From Rhizobium sp. TH2 (GTDB lineage: Bacteria > Pseudomonadota > Alphaproteobacteria > Rhizobiales > Rhizobiaceae), in assembly GCF_024707525.1 (NCBI RefSeq), contig NZ_CP062231.1, forward strand, positions 4,839,501 to 4,903,500: a DNA stretch of 64,000 nt. The letters run 5' to 3'. Both the position numbers and the translations under genes were made by a program. Position 1 is the stretch's first letter, and the number at the start of each line of letters is the position of its first letter. Positions 14,933 to 22,900 of this stretch are shown in pieces. The notes beneath the pieces are model-generated. The model was not told the origin of the DNA, ran no database searches, and saw nothing but the letters and a program-made list of their open reading frames with translations.

Positions 14933-15789
14933 GATCTTGCCCTCCTCAGATGTGCCACGCGTCGTTCGGAATCCTCCGGTGTCGATTCCATGACATTCTT
15001 CCGCATCCATTCAACGAACCGGTCGCGGTCGGCAGCGATCTCGTCCCATTCGAGATAGGCGGCATTGTCACGGTCGAAATAGCCATGTGTGTAGGAGGGG
15101 TGCGAACCGCCAGGCACGACGGAAATCGCGGTCACCGTCCATGACGGCAGCACTGTGACATTGGGATGCAGGCCCTCGAAATCCTCGACGACTTCCTCGA
15201 CGGTCACCACCGCGCGCTTGGCGGCCAGCACCGCCTCCTTCTGGATGCCGACAATGCCCTCGACCAGCACGTCGCCCTTTTTGTTCGCCTTCTGCGCATG
15301 GATGAAAGTCACATCGGGCCGCACCGAGGGAACGGCGGCCAGCACCTCGCCAGTAAACGGGCAGACGACGCTCCGGATGTTCGGATTGACATCGGCCAGT
15401 CCCGCTCCGCGATAGCCCCGGAAGATCGCGCAGGGCAGGCCTGCAGCACCCGCCTCGTATGCATTCGCCATCGCCGCGTGGCTGTGTTCCTCGATCTCGA
15501 TCGCATGTGGCCAGCTGTTTTCCACCGCATCGCGCAGCCGCCGCAGCAGGCCGACGCCCGGATTGCCGGCGTAGGAGAAGATCACTTTTTTCGCCATGCC
15601 CATGCCGATCATCTGGTCGTAGATCAGGTCCGGCGTCATGCGCACCAGCGTCAGGTCACGAAAACCCTGGCGGATCGCCTCATGCGCGGCGGCAGTCGGT
15701 ATGAGGTGGGTGAAGCCCTCGAAGGCGACCATATCGCCATCATGCAGGTTCTCGGCGACCGCCTGCTTCAGCGGTAGGAACTTTGCCAC
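14929..15789 (-). CDS. CoA-transferase subunit A (3-oxoadipate CoA-transferase-like)
   Basis: A 286-residue alpha subunit. The N terminus KFLPLKQAVAENLHDGDMVA, FEGFTHLIP and later FRGYRGAGL are characteristic of the CatI/glutaconate CoA-transferase alpha chain. I start it at a GTG (15789) with GGAGG about 9 bases upstream; the open frame beyond crosses the promoter. The final ATGA overlaps the beta subunit start, so the two are co-translated. The predicted step is 3-oxoadipate to 3-oxoadipyl-CoA, but other short dicarboxylates cannot be excluded. The rest of the beta-ketoadipate pathway is not in this window. Confidence 0.87.
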   Translation of the reverse strand: MAKFLPLKQAVAENLHDGDMVAFEGFTHLIPTAAAHEAIRQGFRDLTLVRMTPDLIYDQMIGMGMAKKVIFSYAGNPGVGLLRRLRDAVENSWPHAIEIEEHSHAAMANAYEAGAAGLPCAIFRGYRGAGLADVNPNIRSVVCPFTGEVLAAVPSVRPDVTFIHAQKANKKGDVLVEGIVGIQKEAVLAAKRAVVTVEEVVEDFEGLHPNVTVLPSWTVTAISVVPGGSHPSYTHGYFDRDNAAYLEWDEIAADRDRFVEWMRKNVMESTPEDSERRVAHLRRARS

Positions 15790-15813
15790 TGGGTATATCC
15801 TCCGACGCAAAAA

Positions 15814-15828
15814 GTTCGCATTGCGAAC
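15814..15828. promoter_or_regulatory. Palindromic IclR-type operator
   Basis: A perfect 15-base palindrome, GTTCGCA-T-TGCGAAC, in the 110-base gap between the CoA-transferase operon and its divergent IclR regulator. It is 25 bases upstream of the GTG start of subunit A. The TTCG..CGAA pattern fits known sites of IclR-family regulators. Confidence 0.75.
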
Positions 15829-15899
15829 ATATGTTTTATATGCAATACTATTTGTCGAGAATCGCGAAATGTCAATCCTTCGCGCAGGGAGATCACAGC

Positions 15900-16673
15900 A
15901 TGACCAGGGAAGCTCTGTCCCGCGACAATGTCGGCTCGCTCGGCAAAGGCCTGATGGTGCTGGAAATTCTAGCCGCGCACCCTGCAGGCCTGACGCTGAC
16001 GGAGATGGCGGCAAAAGCGGACATGACGCGCGCCGCCGCCCGCCGCTTCCTGCTCACATTGGTCGATAGCGAATTTGCCGTCCAGGATGGCCGCCGCTTC
16101 ACGCTCTCACCGCGCCTGCTTTCGCTGGCGCGCGTCTGGCTGCAGGGCTCCTCGCTCTGGACCTATGCCGAGCCGTTCCTGCGCGACGTGGCCCATCGGT
16201 TCAACGAATCGAGTTCCGCCGCCGTGCTGTCCGGCGAGGACATCGTCTATGTCGCTCGCGTGCCGGGCCGGCATATCCTCAGCGTCGCTCTTCACGTCGG
16301 CACGCGGCTGCCGGCCTGGTGTACCTCCATGGGTCGGGTGCTGCTTTCGGACTTGCCCACGCCGGAACTGCGCGCGTTTCTCAAATCGGCGCGTATTGTC
16401 GGGCACACTCCGAAAAGCATCACCGGCCTGGCGGAACTGGAGAACGAGATCGGCCTCGTGGCACAGCAGGGCTTTGCGGTAATCGACGAGGAACTGGAGA
16501 TCGGGCTGAGATCGATCGCGGTACCAATCCGCGACCGCACGCGAAGAATCGTTGCGGCGATCAACATCTCCACGCAGTCTTCCCGTTTCACGCCCGCCGA
16601 GATGAAGCGGGAAATCCTGCCACATCTGCGGAAAGCCGCGACGTCGATAGAAGATTACTTCGTCGTCCAGTGA
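15900..16673 (+). CDS. IclR family regulator (PcaR/PcaU/PobR group)
   Basis: A 257-residue protein. The N-terminal winged HTH (SLGKGLMVLEILAAHPAGLTL, then RAAARRFLLTLVD) and C-terminal effector domain (VARVPGRHILSVALHVGTRLPAWCTSMGRVLL) are those of IclR regulators of beta-ketoadipate genes. These usually activate the pathway when 3-oxoadipate or protocatechuate is present. GGGAG lies 9 bases before the ATG at 15900; the upstream frame to 15783 crosses the operator and is rejected. It is divergent from the CoA-transferase operon, which is its likely target. Confidence 0.9.
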   Translation: MTREALSRDNVGSLGKGLMVLEILAAHPAGLTLTEMAAKADMTRAAARRFLLTLVDSEFAVQDGRRFTLSPRLLSLARVWLQGSSLWTYAEPFLRDVAHRFNESSSAAVLSGEDIVYVARVPGRHILSVALHVGTRLPAWCTSMGRVLLSDLPTPELRAFLKSARIVGHTPKSITGLAELENEIGLVAQQGFAVIDEELEIGLRSIAVPIRDRTRRIVAAINISTQSSRFTPAEMKREILPHLRKAATSIEDYFVVQ

Positions 16674-16674
16674 C

Positions 16675-16700
16675 GGAACCATCCGGCGCCTGAATTCATT
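16675..16700 (+). promoter_or_regulatory. Weak EcfG-like box before ku
   Basis: GGAAC (16675-16679), 17 bases, CATT (16697-16700), one mismatch. It overlaps the end of the IclR gene by none and lies 43 bases before the GTG at 16744. Ku/LigD genes are known members of the rhizobial general stress regulon, which raises its plausibility. Confidence 0.4.
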
Positions 16701-16743
16701 GTTTCCGAGGCCCGCTTTGAGTCCGGGGCCGAGGAGCAGGATC

Positions 16744-17589
16744 GTGGCACCAAGGGCAAACTGGAAGGGCTATCTCAAGCTCGGCGAACTGAACTGCGCG
16801 GTAGCGCTCTATACCGCCGCCTCGACCTCCGATCGCGTCTCCTTCCACATGGTCAACCGACAAACGGGAAACCGGCTGAATCGCGAATTCGTCGATAGCG
16901 AGACCGGCAAGCCCGTCGAGCGCGACGAGCAGATCAAGGGCTATGAAGTCTCCGGTGGCGATTATGTGACGCTCGAACCCGAGGAAGTCGCGGCCGCGGT
17001 GCCCGAGAGCGACCGGATGCTGGAGATCGGCGATTTCGTGAACTGCAGCGACATCGACGACGTCTTCTTCGACAAGCCCTATTACCTCGCCCCGGCCGAC
17101 AAGCAGTCGAAGGAAGTCTACGCTCTCATCCGCGAGGGCCTGACGGCGAACAAAGTGGCCGCCATCGCGCAGACCGTCCTCTTCCGCCGCGTGCGTACCC
17201 TGCTCATCCGGCCGCATGGCGAGGGCCTGATCGCCTCCACCCTCAATTACGAATACGAGGTCCGGCCGGCAGCAGACGCTTTCAAGGACATGCCGAAGCT
17301 CAAGCTCGAGCCGGAAATGCTGGAACTCGCGAGCCACATCATCGACACCAAGATGGGCAAGTTCGATCCCTCGGAATTCAACGACCGATATGACGCGGCG
17401 CTCGCCGAACTGGTGAAGGCCAAGATCGAAGGCCGCAAGATCAGGAAGCCCAAGCCGATCAAGGAAACCAAGCCCGCCGACCTCTTGGAAGCGCTGCGCC
17501 GAAGCGCGAGCGGTGGAGGCAAAGCGCCCCCCGCCAAGCGCACCGCTAAATCCGGCGCCAAATCGCAGCCCATGCGGAAGGCGGGCTGA
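16744..17589 (+). CDS. ku: Ku protein (non-homologous end joining)
   Basis: A 281-residue bacterial Ku. The Ku core spans about residues 5-255 (NWKGYLKLGELNCAVALYTA, FHMVNRQTGNRLNREFVD, YYLAPADKQSKEVYALIREG). It ends in a Lys/Ala/Pro-rich C-terminal extension (residues 255-281), typical of DNA-binding tails. Ku forms a ring on double-strand ends and recruits LigD. It begins with GTG, preceded by GAGGAG; no ATG fits the conserved N terminus. ligD follows after 3 bases, so the two are one operon, and a second ku gene converges from the other side. Confidence 0.95.
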   Translation: MAPRANWKGYLKLGELNCAVALYTAASTSDRVSFHMVNRQTGNRLNREFVDSETGKPVERDEQIKGYEVSGGDYVTLEPEEVAAAVPESDRMLEIGDFVNCSDIDDVFFDKPYYLAPADKQSKEVYALIREGLTANKVAAIAQTVLFRRVRTLLIRPHGEGLIASTLNYEYEVRPAADAFKDMPKLKLEPEMLELASHIIDTKMGKFDPSEFNDRYDAALAELVKAKIEGRKIRKPKPIKETKPADLLEALRRSASGGGKAPPAKRTAKSGAKSQPMRKAG

Positions 17590-17592
17590 TCC

Positions 17593-20127
17593 GTGGCCCT
17601 CGAAACCTACCACGCCAAGCGCGACTTCACTCGCACAGCCGAGCCGAAAGGTGGCGCCAAGGCACGCGCGAAAGCCGGCAACAGCTTTGTGATCCAGAAA
17701 CATGCCGCGACGCGGCTACACTACGATTTCCGCCTGGAAATGGACGGCGTGCTGAAAAGCTGGGCCGTCACCCGTGGCCCGAGCCTCATTGCCGGCGAGA
17801 AGCGGCTCGCGGTCCATGTCGAGGATCACCCGCTCGAATATGGCGGCTTCGAAGGCAACATCCCCAAGGGCGAATATGGCGGCGGCTCGGTGATCGTCTG
17901 GGATCGCGGCACGTGGACCCCCGTCGGCGATCCCGAACGTGGCTACAAGAAGGGCCATCTCGAATTCGAACTCGAAGGCGAGAAGCTGGATGGCCGCTGG
18001 CACCTGATCCGCATGCATGGCAAGCCACGCGAGAAGCGCGAGAACTGGCTGCTGATCAAGGCGGAAGATGATGTGGCCCGTCCCGAAGGCGCGCCCGATA
18101 TTCTAGAGGAAATGCCGGAATCAGTGATTACCGGCCGCGAGATCGAGGAACTCGAAGGCGAAGCGCCGGGTTGGTCGTCGAAGACAGGACGCATCAAGCA
18201 GAGCAAGACAAAAGCTCCCGCGAAGGCCAAGGCGAAAGCTGCACCGCCGACGGACATCGATCCGTTGAAAATCAAGAAGGCAAAAAAGAGCGCGCCTCCC
18301 GACTTCCTGGAACCACAGCTGGCGACGCTTTCAGCCAAGCCGCCGATCGGCAAGCGCTGGATTCATGAGGTGAAATTCGACGGCTACCGCCTGATCGCGC
18401 GGATCGAGGCTGGACGGGTCAAGCTCTTGACCCGCAGCGGCCTCGACTGGACCAAGCGCTTCGGCAAATCAGTATCCGAAGCCTTCACCAATCTGCCGGC
18501 CGGCAAGGCGATGATCGATGGCGAACTGGTTGTCGAAACCGACGCCGGCAGTTCGGATTTCTCCGCCCTGCAGGCCGATCTCAGCGATGACCGCACCGAT
18601 CGCTTCGTCTTCTATGCTTTCGACCTGCTCCATCTCGATGGCGCCGACTTGACGCCATCGTCACTGCTCGAACGCAAAGCGCTGCTGCGGAAGCTGATCC
18701 CCGAGGGCGGCCTGATCCGCTTCAGCGAGCATTTCGACGAACACGGCGGGCTGGTGCTTGAGCATGCCTGTCGGTTGTCGCTGGAAGGCATCGTCTCGAA
18801 GCTCGGCGATGCGCCCTATCGGCCCGGCCGCGGCAAGGACTGGCTGAAGTCGAAATGCTCTTCCAAACAGGAATTCGTGATCGCGGGCTACGTGCCCTCG
18901 ACGGCGATGCGGAACGCGATCGGCTCGCTGGTGATGGGTGTGTACGACGGGCGTAAGCTGGTGCATGTCGGCCGCGTGGGCACCGGCTATTCCGCCAAGC
19001 TCGCCGGCGATCTCTTCAAGCAGCTCGAACGCCTGCGCATCGACAAGAGCCCGTTTGCAGAGGCACTGGAGGCGGAGGCTCGAAGAGGCGTCAGGTTCGT
19101 CGAGCCGAAGGTCGTCGCGGAAGTCGAGTTCCGGGCATGGACAGCCGACGGCAATCTCAGGCATGCTGCTTTCCGCGGCCTCAGGGAGGACAAATTGGCG
19201 AAGGACGTAACCCGCGAATCCGGACCCGGCCAGAAGGTCGAGAAACCCCAGGCCCGCAAGGTCAAGCTCACTCACCCGGACCGGATCTACTGGCCCGACG
19301 CAGGCGTGACCAAGGAAGGTCTGGCCGACTATTACGCCGAGGTTTGGCCGAAGATCGCGCCCTTCATCAGCGGCCGGCCGCTGGCGCTGCTGCGCAGCCC
19401 CGAGGGGATCGAAGGCCAATCGTTCTTCCAGAAGCACGCCTGGCGCGGCATGAACAAGGAGATCGGCCTGTTCCAGGACCCGACCGACCCGCCGGACGAG
19501 AAGATCATCGTCATAAACGATCTCGACGGGCTGCTGAGCCTCGTCCAGTCCGCCGTGCTGGAAATCCATCCCTGGGGTTCGACCACCAAGGATCTCGAAA
19601 AACCCGACACCATCATCATGGACCTAGACCCCGGCGACGACGTGCCTTGGACACGCGTGATCGAGGCGGCCCGCGACGTGAAGCAGCGCCTTGAGGATGT
19701 CGGGCTCGCGGCTTTCGTGAAAACATCTGGCGGCAAGGGCTTGCATGTGGTGACGCCGCTCAAGCCATCGGCAGGATGGGATGACGTGAAAGCCTTCACC
19801 AAGGGCATCGCCGACGCGATGGCTGTCGATGAACCGGACAAATATGTCTCCACCATCACCAAGTCGAAGCGAACCGGCAAGATCCTGATCGATTACCTGC
19901 GCAACGGCCGCAACAACACCGCTGTCGCAGCCTACTCGACAAGGGCACGCAAGGGTGCGCCGGTGTCGATGCCGCTCGATTGGGAGGAATTGAATGAAGG
20001 AATCGGCCCGAACTATTTCACGGTGCTGAACGCCCCGCAACGGCTGGCATCGTTGAAGAAGGACCCTTGGGAGAATTTCCGGGGTGCGGCGAAGGTATTG
20101 CCGAAGGCGTCGGCGAAAAAGAAGTAA
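17593..20127 (+). CDS. ligD: Multifunctional DNA ligase D
   Basis: An 844-residue ATP-dependent ligase D with domains in the order phosphoesterase, ligase, polymerase. Phosphoesterase: about residues 25-170 (FVIQKHAATRLHYDFRLE, HPLEYGGFEGNIPKGEYGGG). A charged Lys/Ala linker follows to about 235. Ligase: about 236-530, with the adenylated Lys in EVKFDGYR near residue 260. Archaeo-eukaryotic primase-type polymerase: about 555-825, with the metal-binding DLDPGDDVPW near residue 677. With Ku it trims, fills and seals double-strand breaks. Start GTG, 3 bases after ku. Its stop abuts the stop of the convergent second ku gene with no gap. Confidence 0.97.
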   Translation: MALETYHAKRDFTRTAEPKGGAKARAKAGNSFVIQKHAATRLHYDFRLEMDGVLKSWAVTRGPSLIAGEKRLAVHVEDHPLEYGGFEGNIPKGEYGGGSVIVWDRGTWTPVGDPERGYKKGHLEFELEGEKLDGRWHLIRMHGKPREKRENWLLIKAEDDVARPEGAPDILEEMPESVITGREIEELEGEAPGWSSKTGRIKQSKTKAPAKAKAKAAPPTDIDPLKIKKAKKSAPPDFLEPQLATLSAKPPIGKRWIHEVKFDGYRLIARIEAGRVKLLTRSGLDWTKRFGKSVSEAFTNLPAGKAMIDGELVVETDAGSSDFSALQADLSDDRTDRFVFYAFDLLHLDGADLTPSSLLERKALLRKLIPEGGLIRFSEHFDEHGGLVLEHACRLSLEGIVSKLGDAPYRPGRGKDWLKSKCSSKQEFVIAGYVPSTAMRNAIGSLVMGVYDGRKLVHVGRVGTGYSAKLAGDLFKQLERLRIDKSPFAEALEAEARRGVRFVEPKVVAEVEFRAWTADGNLRHAAFRGLREDKLAKDVTRESGPGQKVEKPQARKVKLTHPDRIYWPDAGVTKEGLADYYAEVWPKIAPFISGRPLALLRSPEGIEGQSFFQKHAWRGMNKEIGLFQDPTDPPDEKIIVINDLDGLLSLVQSAVLEIHPWGSTTKDLEKPDTIIMDLDPGDDVPWTRVIEAARDVKQRLEDVGLAAFVKTSGGKGLHVVTPLKPSAGWDDVKAFTKGIADAMAVDEPDKYVSTITKSKRTGKILIDYLRNGRNNTAVAAYSTRARKGAPVSMPLDWEELNEGIGPNYFTVLNAPQRLASLKKDPWENFRGAAKVLPKASAKKK

Positions 20128-20919
20128 TCACTTCTTCTTGGCCAAACTCGCCTTCAGCGCATCCATGATGTTGATCACATTGCTGGGCTTGGCCTCCTCC
20201 GCCTTGGCCTTGACGGGACGTGCCTTGCGGCCCTTCTTCTTGGCGGCGATGATGTCGAGGAGCTTGTCCTGCACCGGATCGTCGGCGATCGATTTGTCCC
20301 ACTTCTTCGTCCGGGTCTTGATGAATTTCTTCATCAGGGTGAGTTGTGCGGATTCCGGCTTGCCGCCTTTCAGTCCGTCGAAGTAATCGCCGGTGTCCCG
20401 CACCTCGTCGCCGTAGCGCAGCGTCCAGAGGATGATCCCCTGGTCGCGCGGTTCCAGCATCACGGCGCGTTCGCGGCGATACATGACGAGCCGGGAGATG
20501 CCGACCACGCCGTTGTCGGTCATTGCCTCGCGGATGACGGCGAAAGCCTCCTCCCCAACTTTGTCGTCGGGCACAAGGTAATGTGGGGTATCGTACCACA
20601 GCCACTCGATCGAATCCCTCGGCACGAACACATCGATATCGATCGTGCGGGTGCTCTCCAGTGCCACCGCCTCGATCTCGTCTTCCTCGAGAATGACGTA
20701 ATCGTCCTCGCCGCGCGGATAGCCCCGTGCCTCGTCGTCCTCATCGACGGGCTTGCGCGTGACGCTATCGACATAGCGGCTGACAACGCGATTACCCGTC
20801 TTGCGGTTGATGGTGTGGAAGCGGACTTTTTCGGACTCGCTGATCGCCGGCATCATCGCCACCGGGCAGGTCACGAGCGAGAGCTTGAGATAGCCTTTCC
20901 AATAGCTGCGCGGTGCCAT
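20128..20919 (-). CDS. ku: Second Ku protein
   Basis: A 263-residue Ku, clearly diverged from the first (SYWKGYLKLSLVTCPVAMMP, FHTINRKTGNRVVSRYVDS, HYLVPDDKVGEEAFAVIRE). The lysine-rich tail (KARPVKAKAEEAKPS... ASLAKKK) is short. Rhizobia often carry several Ku paralogues, some acting as heterodimers, so this and the first Ku may pair. It converges on ligD with stop codons directly adjacent (20127/20128). A GGAAC-N17-GGTT promoter lies upstream, consistent with general stress control. Confidence 0.95.
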   Translation of the reverse strand: MAPRSYWKGYLKLSLVTCPVAMMPAISESEKVRFHTINRKTGNRVVSRYVDSVTRKPVDEDDEARGYPRGEDDYVILEEDEIEAVALESTRTIDIDVFVPRDSIEWLWYDTPHYLVPDDKVGEEAFAVIREAMTDNGVVGISRLVMYRRERAVMLEPRDQGIILWTLRYGDEVRDTGDYFDGLKGGKPESAQLTLMKKFIKTRTKKWDKSIADDPVQDKLLDIIAAKKKGRKARPVKAKAEEAKPSNVINIMDALKASLAKKK

Positions 20920-20948
20920 GCCAATATCCCGGTGAATTCGACAATGAA

Positions 20949-20974
20949 AACCTCCAGACCCGGGCTTTTGTTCC
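20949..20974 (-). promoter_or_regulatory. EcfG-type promoter for the second ku
   Basis: Minus strand: GGAAC (20974-20970), 17 bases, GGTT (20952-20949), one mismatch, 30 bases before the ATG at 20919. Confidence 0.6.
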
Positions 20975-20980
20975 GCTGCT

Positions 20981-21005
20981 GGAACAAGCTTGGCCGGCGC
21001 GGGTT
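20981..21005 (+). promoter_or_regulatory. EcfG-type promoter for the small gene at 21029
   Basis: Plus strand: GGAAC (20981-20985), 16 bases, GGTT (21002-21005), one mismatch, 24 bases before the GTG at 21029. It is back to back with the ku promoter, six bases apart. Confidence 0.6.
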
Positions 21006-21028
21006 AGCCAAAGGAAGAGGAGCCGGCC

Positions 21029-21268
21029 GTGCCACATGACATTACCAGACCAGATCCCAAGGACAGGCTGATCGCAGCGCTCTATGCCCAACTCAAGGCC
21101 GAGCGGGAGACCCGTGAGGCATTGGAATGGGTGATCGCGAGCGGCACGATTTCCAAGCAGGTCCTGCAGGCATTGGCCGGAGATCCTGTGCCGGTCGCCG
21201 TCGCCGAGGATGTCGCGGCCCTCGAACGCGTGCTGGCCCTCGATCATTCCGGTCGAAAGGAGCATTAG
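21029..21268 (+). CDS. Small helical protein of unknown function
   Basis: A 79-residue protein with a long amphipathic helix (KDRLIAALYAQLKAERETREALEWVIA), possibly a coiled coil. The start is GTG with GAGGAG 6 bases before it. It is followed after 2 bases by another small gene with its own AAAGGAG, so the two are one operon under an EcfG-type promoter, divergent from ku. I recognise no family. Confidence 0.65.
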   Translation: MPHDITRPDPKDRLIAALYAQLKAERETREALEWVIASGTISKQVLQALAGDPVPVAVAEDVAALERVLALDHSGRKEH

Positions 21269-21270
21269 CC

Positions 21271-21465
21271 ATGCCGCCACGCAAATATCCCGAGGCGGAG
21301 GATCGCAACGAGGCCGCCGTGAGCAATCCAGACGCCGACCTGATCGACAGCGATCCCGAGATCCGGCGCGTCGATACAATTACTCCTGACACCAACGCCA
21401 ACCAGAAACCCAGGGAACCCGGAGCCGAGGGCGGCGGCGCACAGAACGAGCCGGTCGAAGGCTGA
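21271..21465 (+). CDS. Small hydrophilic acidic protein
   Basis: A 64-residue, Asp/Glu/Pro/Asn-rich protein without hydrophobic core (PEAEDRNEAAVSNPDADLID ... EGGGAQNEPVEG), very likely disordered. AAAGGAG lies 9 bases before the ATG. It is the second gene of a two-gene stress-type operon. Its composition recalls the three mini-proteins at 5081-5769. Function unknown. Confidence 0.65.
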   Translation: MPPRKYPEAEDRNEAAVSNPDADLIDSDPEIRRVDTITPDTNANQKPREPGAEGGGAQNEPVEG

Positions 21466-21536
21466 TGTCAGTCATTTGACTGTGGCAAGGCGGCGCATTT
21501 GACCGCGGCAGTGATTGAACATCGCCATCGGCAGGG

Positions 21537-21878
21537 TTAGAGCCTCTTGCATTGAAATGGAATCGGTTCTGCCGGAGCAGGTTTTCGTCAGGGCAGAGGC
21601 GATTGGCGAAGATCGTACCCAGATGTACGGCCGAGCCAATCGCCTCTGAGCCTGGCGGAAAGATGCCCGGCCCACCGGGCGCGCTTCGCGACGCCCGGCG
21701 ATTCTAATGTCTTGCAGATTTGCTTCAGCAAGTCTGCGGGAGGGTTGGCTGAAGCGGGCCGCCTCTTTGACCGGCCGGCTTGGCCGTATGCTTTGGCTAC
21801 GACGCGTGGCCCACCGGTCAACAAGCGACTCCGCTTGAGCCAACAGAACCGGTTCCATTTCAATGCAAGAGGCTCTAA
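21537..21878. repeat. Structured intergenic repeat, copy 2 (342 bp)
   Basis: Bounded by a 35-base inverted repeat with one mismatch (21537-21571 and 21844-21878). Inside is a 13-bp stem, AGAGGCGATTGGC with its complement, around TCGTACCCAGATGTACGG, followed by GCCTGGCGGAAAGATGCCCG as in copy 1. A further 200 bases with another hairpin (CCGGGCG near 21676) are unique to this copy. No gene is seen in 21466-21916. The right arm ends 38 bases before the transglutaminase start. Confidence 0.88.
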
Positions 21879-21916
21879 AAGCACCCGGACCCGTCAATGA
21901 TCGACTGCTTGAAACG

Positions 21917-22852
21917 ATGACCATCTTCGCCGTGCGGCACCTCACCACCTATAGCTATCGCCGGAAGGTGCATTTCGGCGAGCACCGGCTGATGTTCCGT
22001 CCGCGCGACAGCTACGACCAGCGCCTGCTGACCTCCAGCCTGATCACCACGCCGGAGCCGGCTGACGTCAGATGGGTACACGATGTCTTCGGCAACTGCG
22101 TTGCCAACGTGACCTTCGACAAGCCGGCGACCGAACTCAGGATCGAGACCAATATAAGGCTCGAGCACACGCCCGACATTCCGCTCGATCTCAAGATCGA
22201 TGACCAGGCGCTGCATTATCCCTTCATTTATGATCCGCTTGAGACGCCGGATCTGGAGCGGCTGATCGTGCGGCAGTATCCCGATGCCGCCGATCACGTC
22301 GGCCACTGGGCAAAACAGTTTGTCAAGGTCGGCCACCCCACCGATACCGGTCATCTGCTGATGACCATGTGCTATTCCGTCCGCGAGAGCTTTGCCTATC
22401 AGCGGCGCCAGGGGCGTGGCACGCAGTTGCCCATCGAGACGCTGGAATTGCGCAGCGGCACCTGCCGCGATTTTGCACTGCTGATGATGGAGGCTGCCCG
22501 TTCGCTCGGCATGGCGACACGTTTTGTCTCCGGTTATATCTTCGTGCCCGCCCGGGATGGCTCGATAACGCTCGGCGGCGGTTCGACCCACGCCTGGTGC
22601 CAGATCTACCTGCCCGGCGCAGGCTGGGTGGAGTTCGATCCGACCAATGGCATCGTCGGCAGCCGCGACCTGATCCGCGTCGCCGTGGCGCGCGATCCGC
22701 GCCAGGCAATCCCGCTTTCCGGCAGCTATGATGGCTCGGCGCACGACTATCTCGACATGTCGGTGCAGGTGAATGTGGTCCGCGAGGAGCCTGATGAAGG
22801 CAGGGTGAACGGCGCGCGCAGCATGGAACTTGCCGGCGGTCTCGCGAGTTAG
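21917..22852 (+). CDS. Transglutaminase-like cysteine protease family protein, first of pair
   Basis: A 311-residue protein: an N-terminal beta-sandwich (FAVRHLTTYSYRRKVHFGEH, a hallmark of bacterial transglutaminase-like proteins), then the catalytic core. The triad is complete: Cys in RSGTCRDFALL, His in GSTHAWCQIYLPG and Asp in VEFDPTNG. Such proteins may hydrolyse or cross-link peptides; physiological substrates are unknown. They often sit beside circularly permuted ATP-grasp genes, which are absent here. I choose the ATG at 21917; an earlier ATG at 21863 lies inside the repeat arm. A second, related gene follows 48 bases downstream. Confidence 0.88.
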   Translation: MTIFAVRHLTTYSYRRKVHFGEHRLMFRPRDSYDQRLLTSSLITTPEPADVRWVHDVFGNCVANVTFDKPATELRIETNIRLEHTPDIPLDLKIDDQALHYPFIYDPLETPDLERLIVRQYPDAADHVGHWAKQFVKVGHPTDTGHLLMTMCYSVRESFAYQRRQGRGTQLPIETLELRSGTCRDFALLMMEAARSLGMATRFVSGYIFVPARDGSITLGGGSTHAWCQIYLPGAGWVEFDPTNGIVGSRDLIRVAVARDPRQAIPLSGSYDGSAHDYLDMSVQVNVVREEPDEGRVNGARSMELAGGLAS

Positions 22853-22900
22853 AAAAGCGACGCGGCCACGCCGCCCCGACCAACGCACGGAAAAAAATCC

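Noticed and set aside
21863..21916. N-terminal extension of the first transglutaminase-like protein
   Set aside because: These codons lie mostly in the right arm of the repeat; the conserved protein begins at the ATG at 21917.
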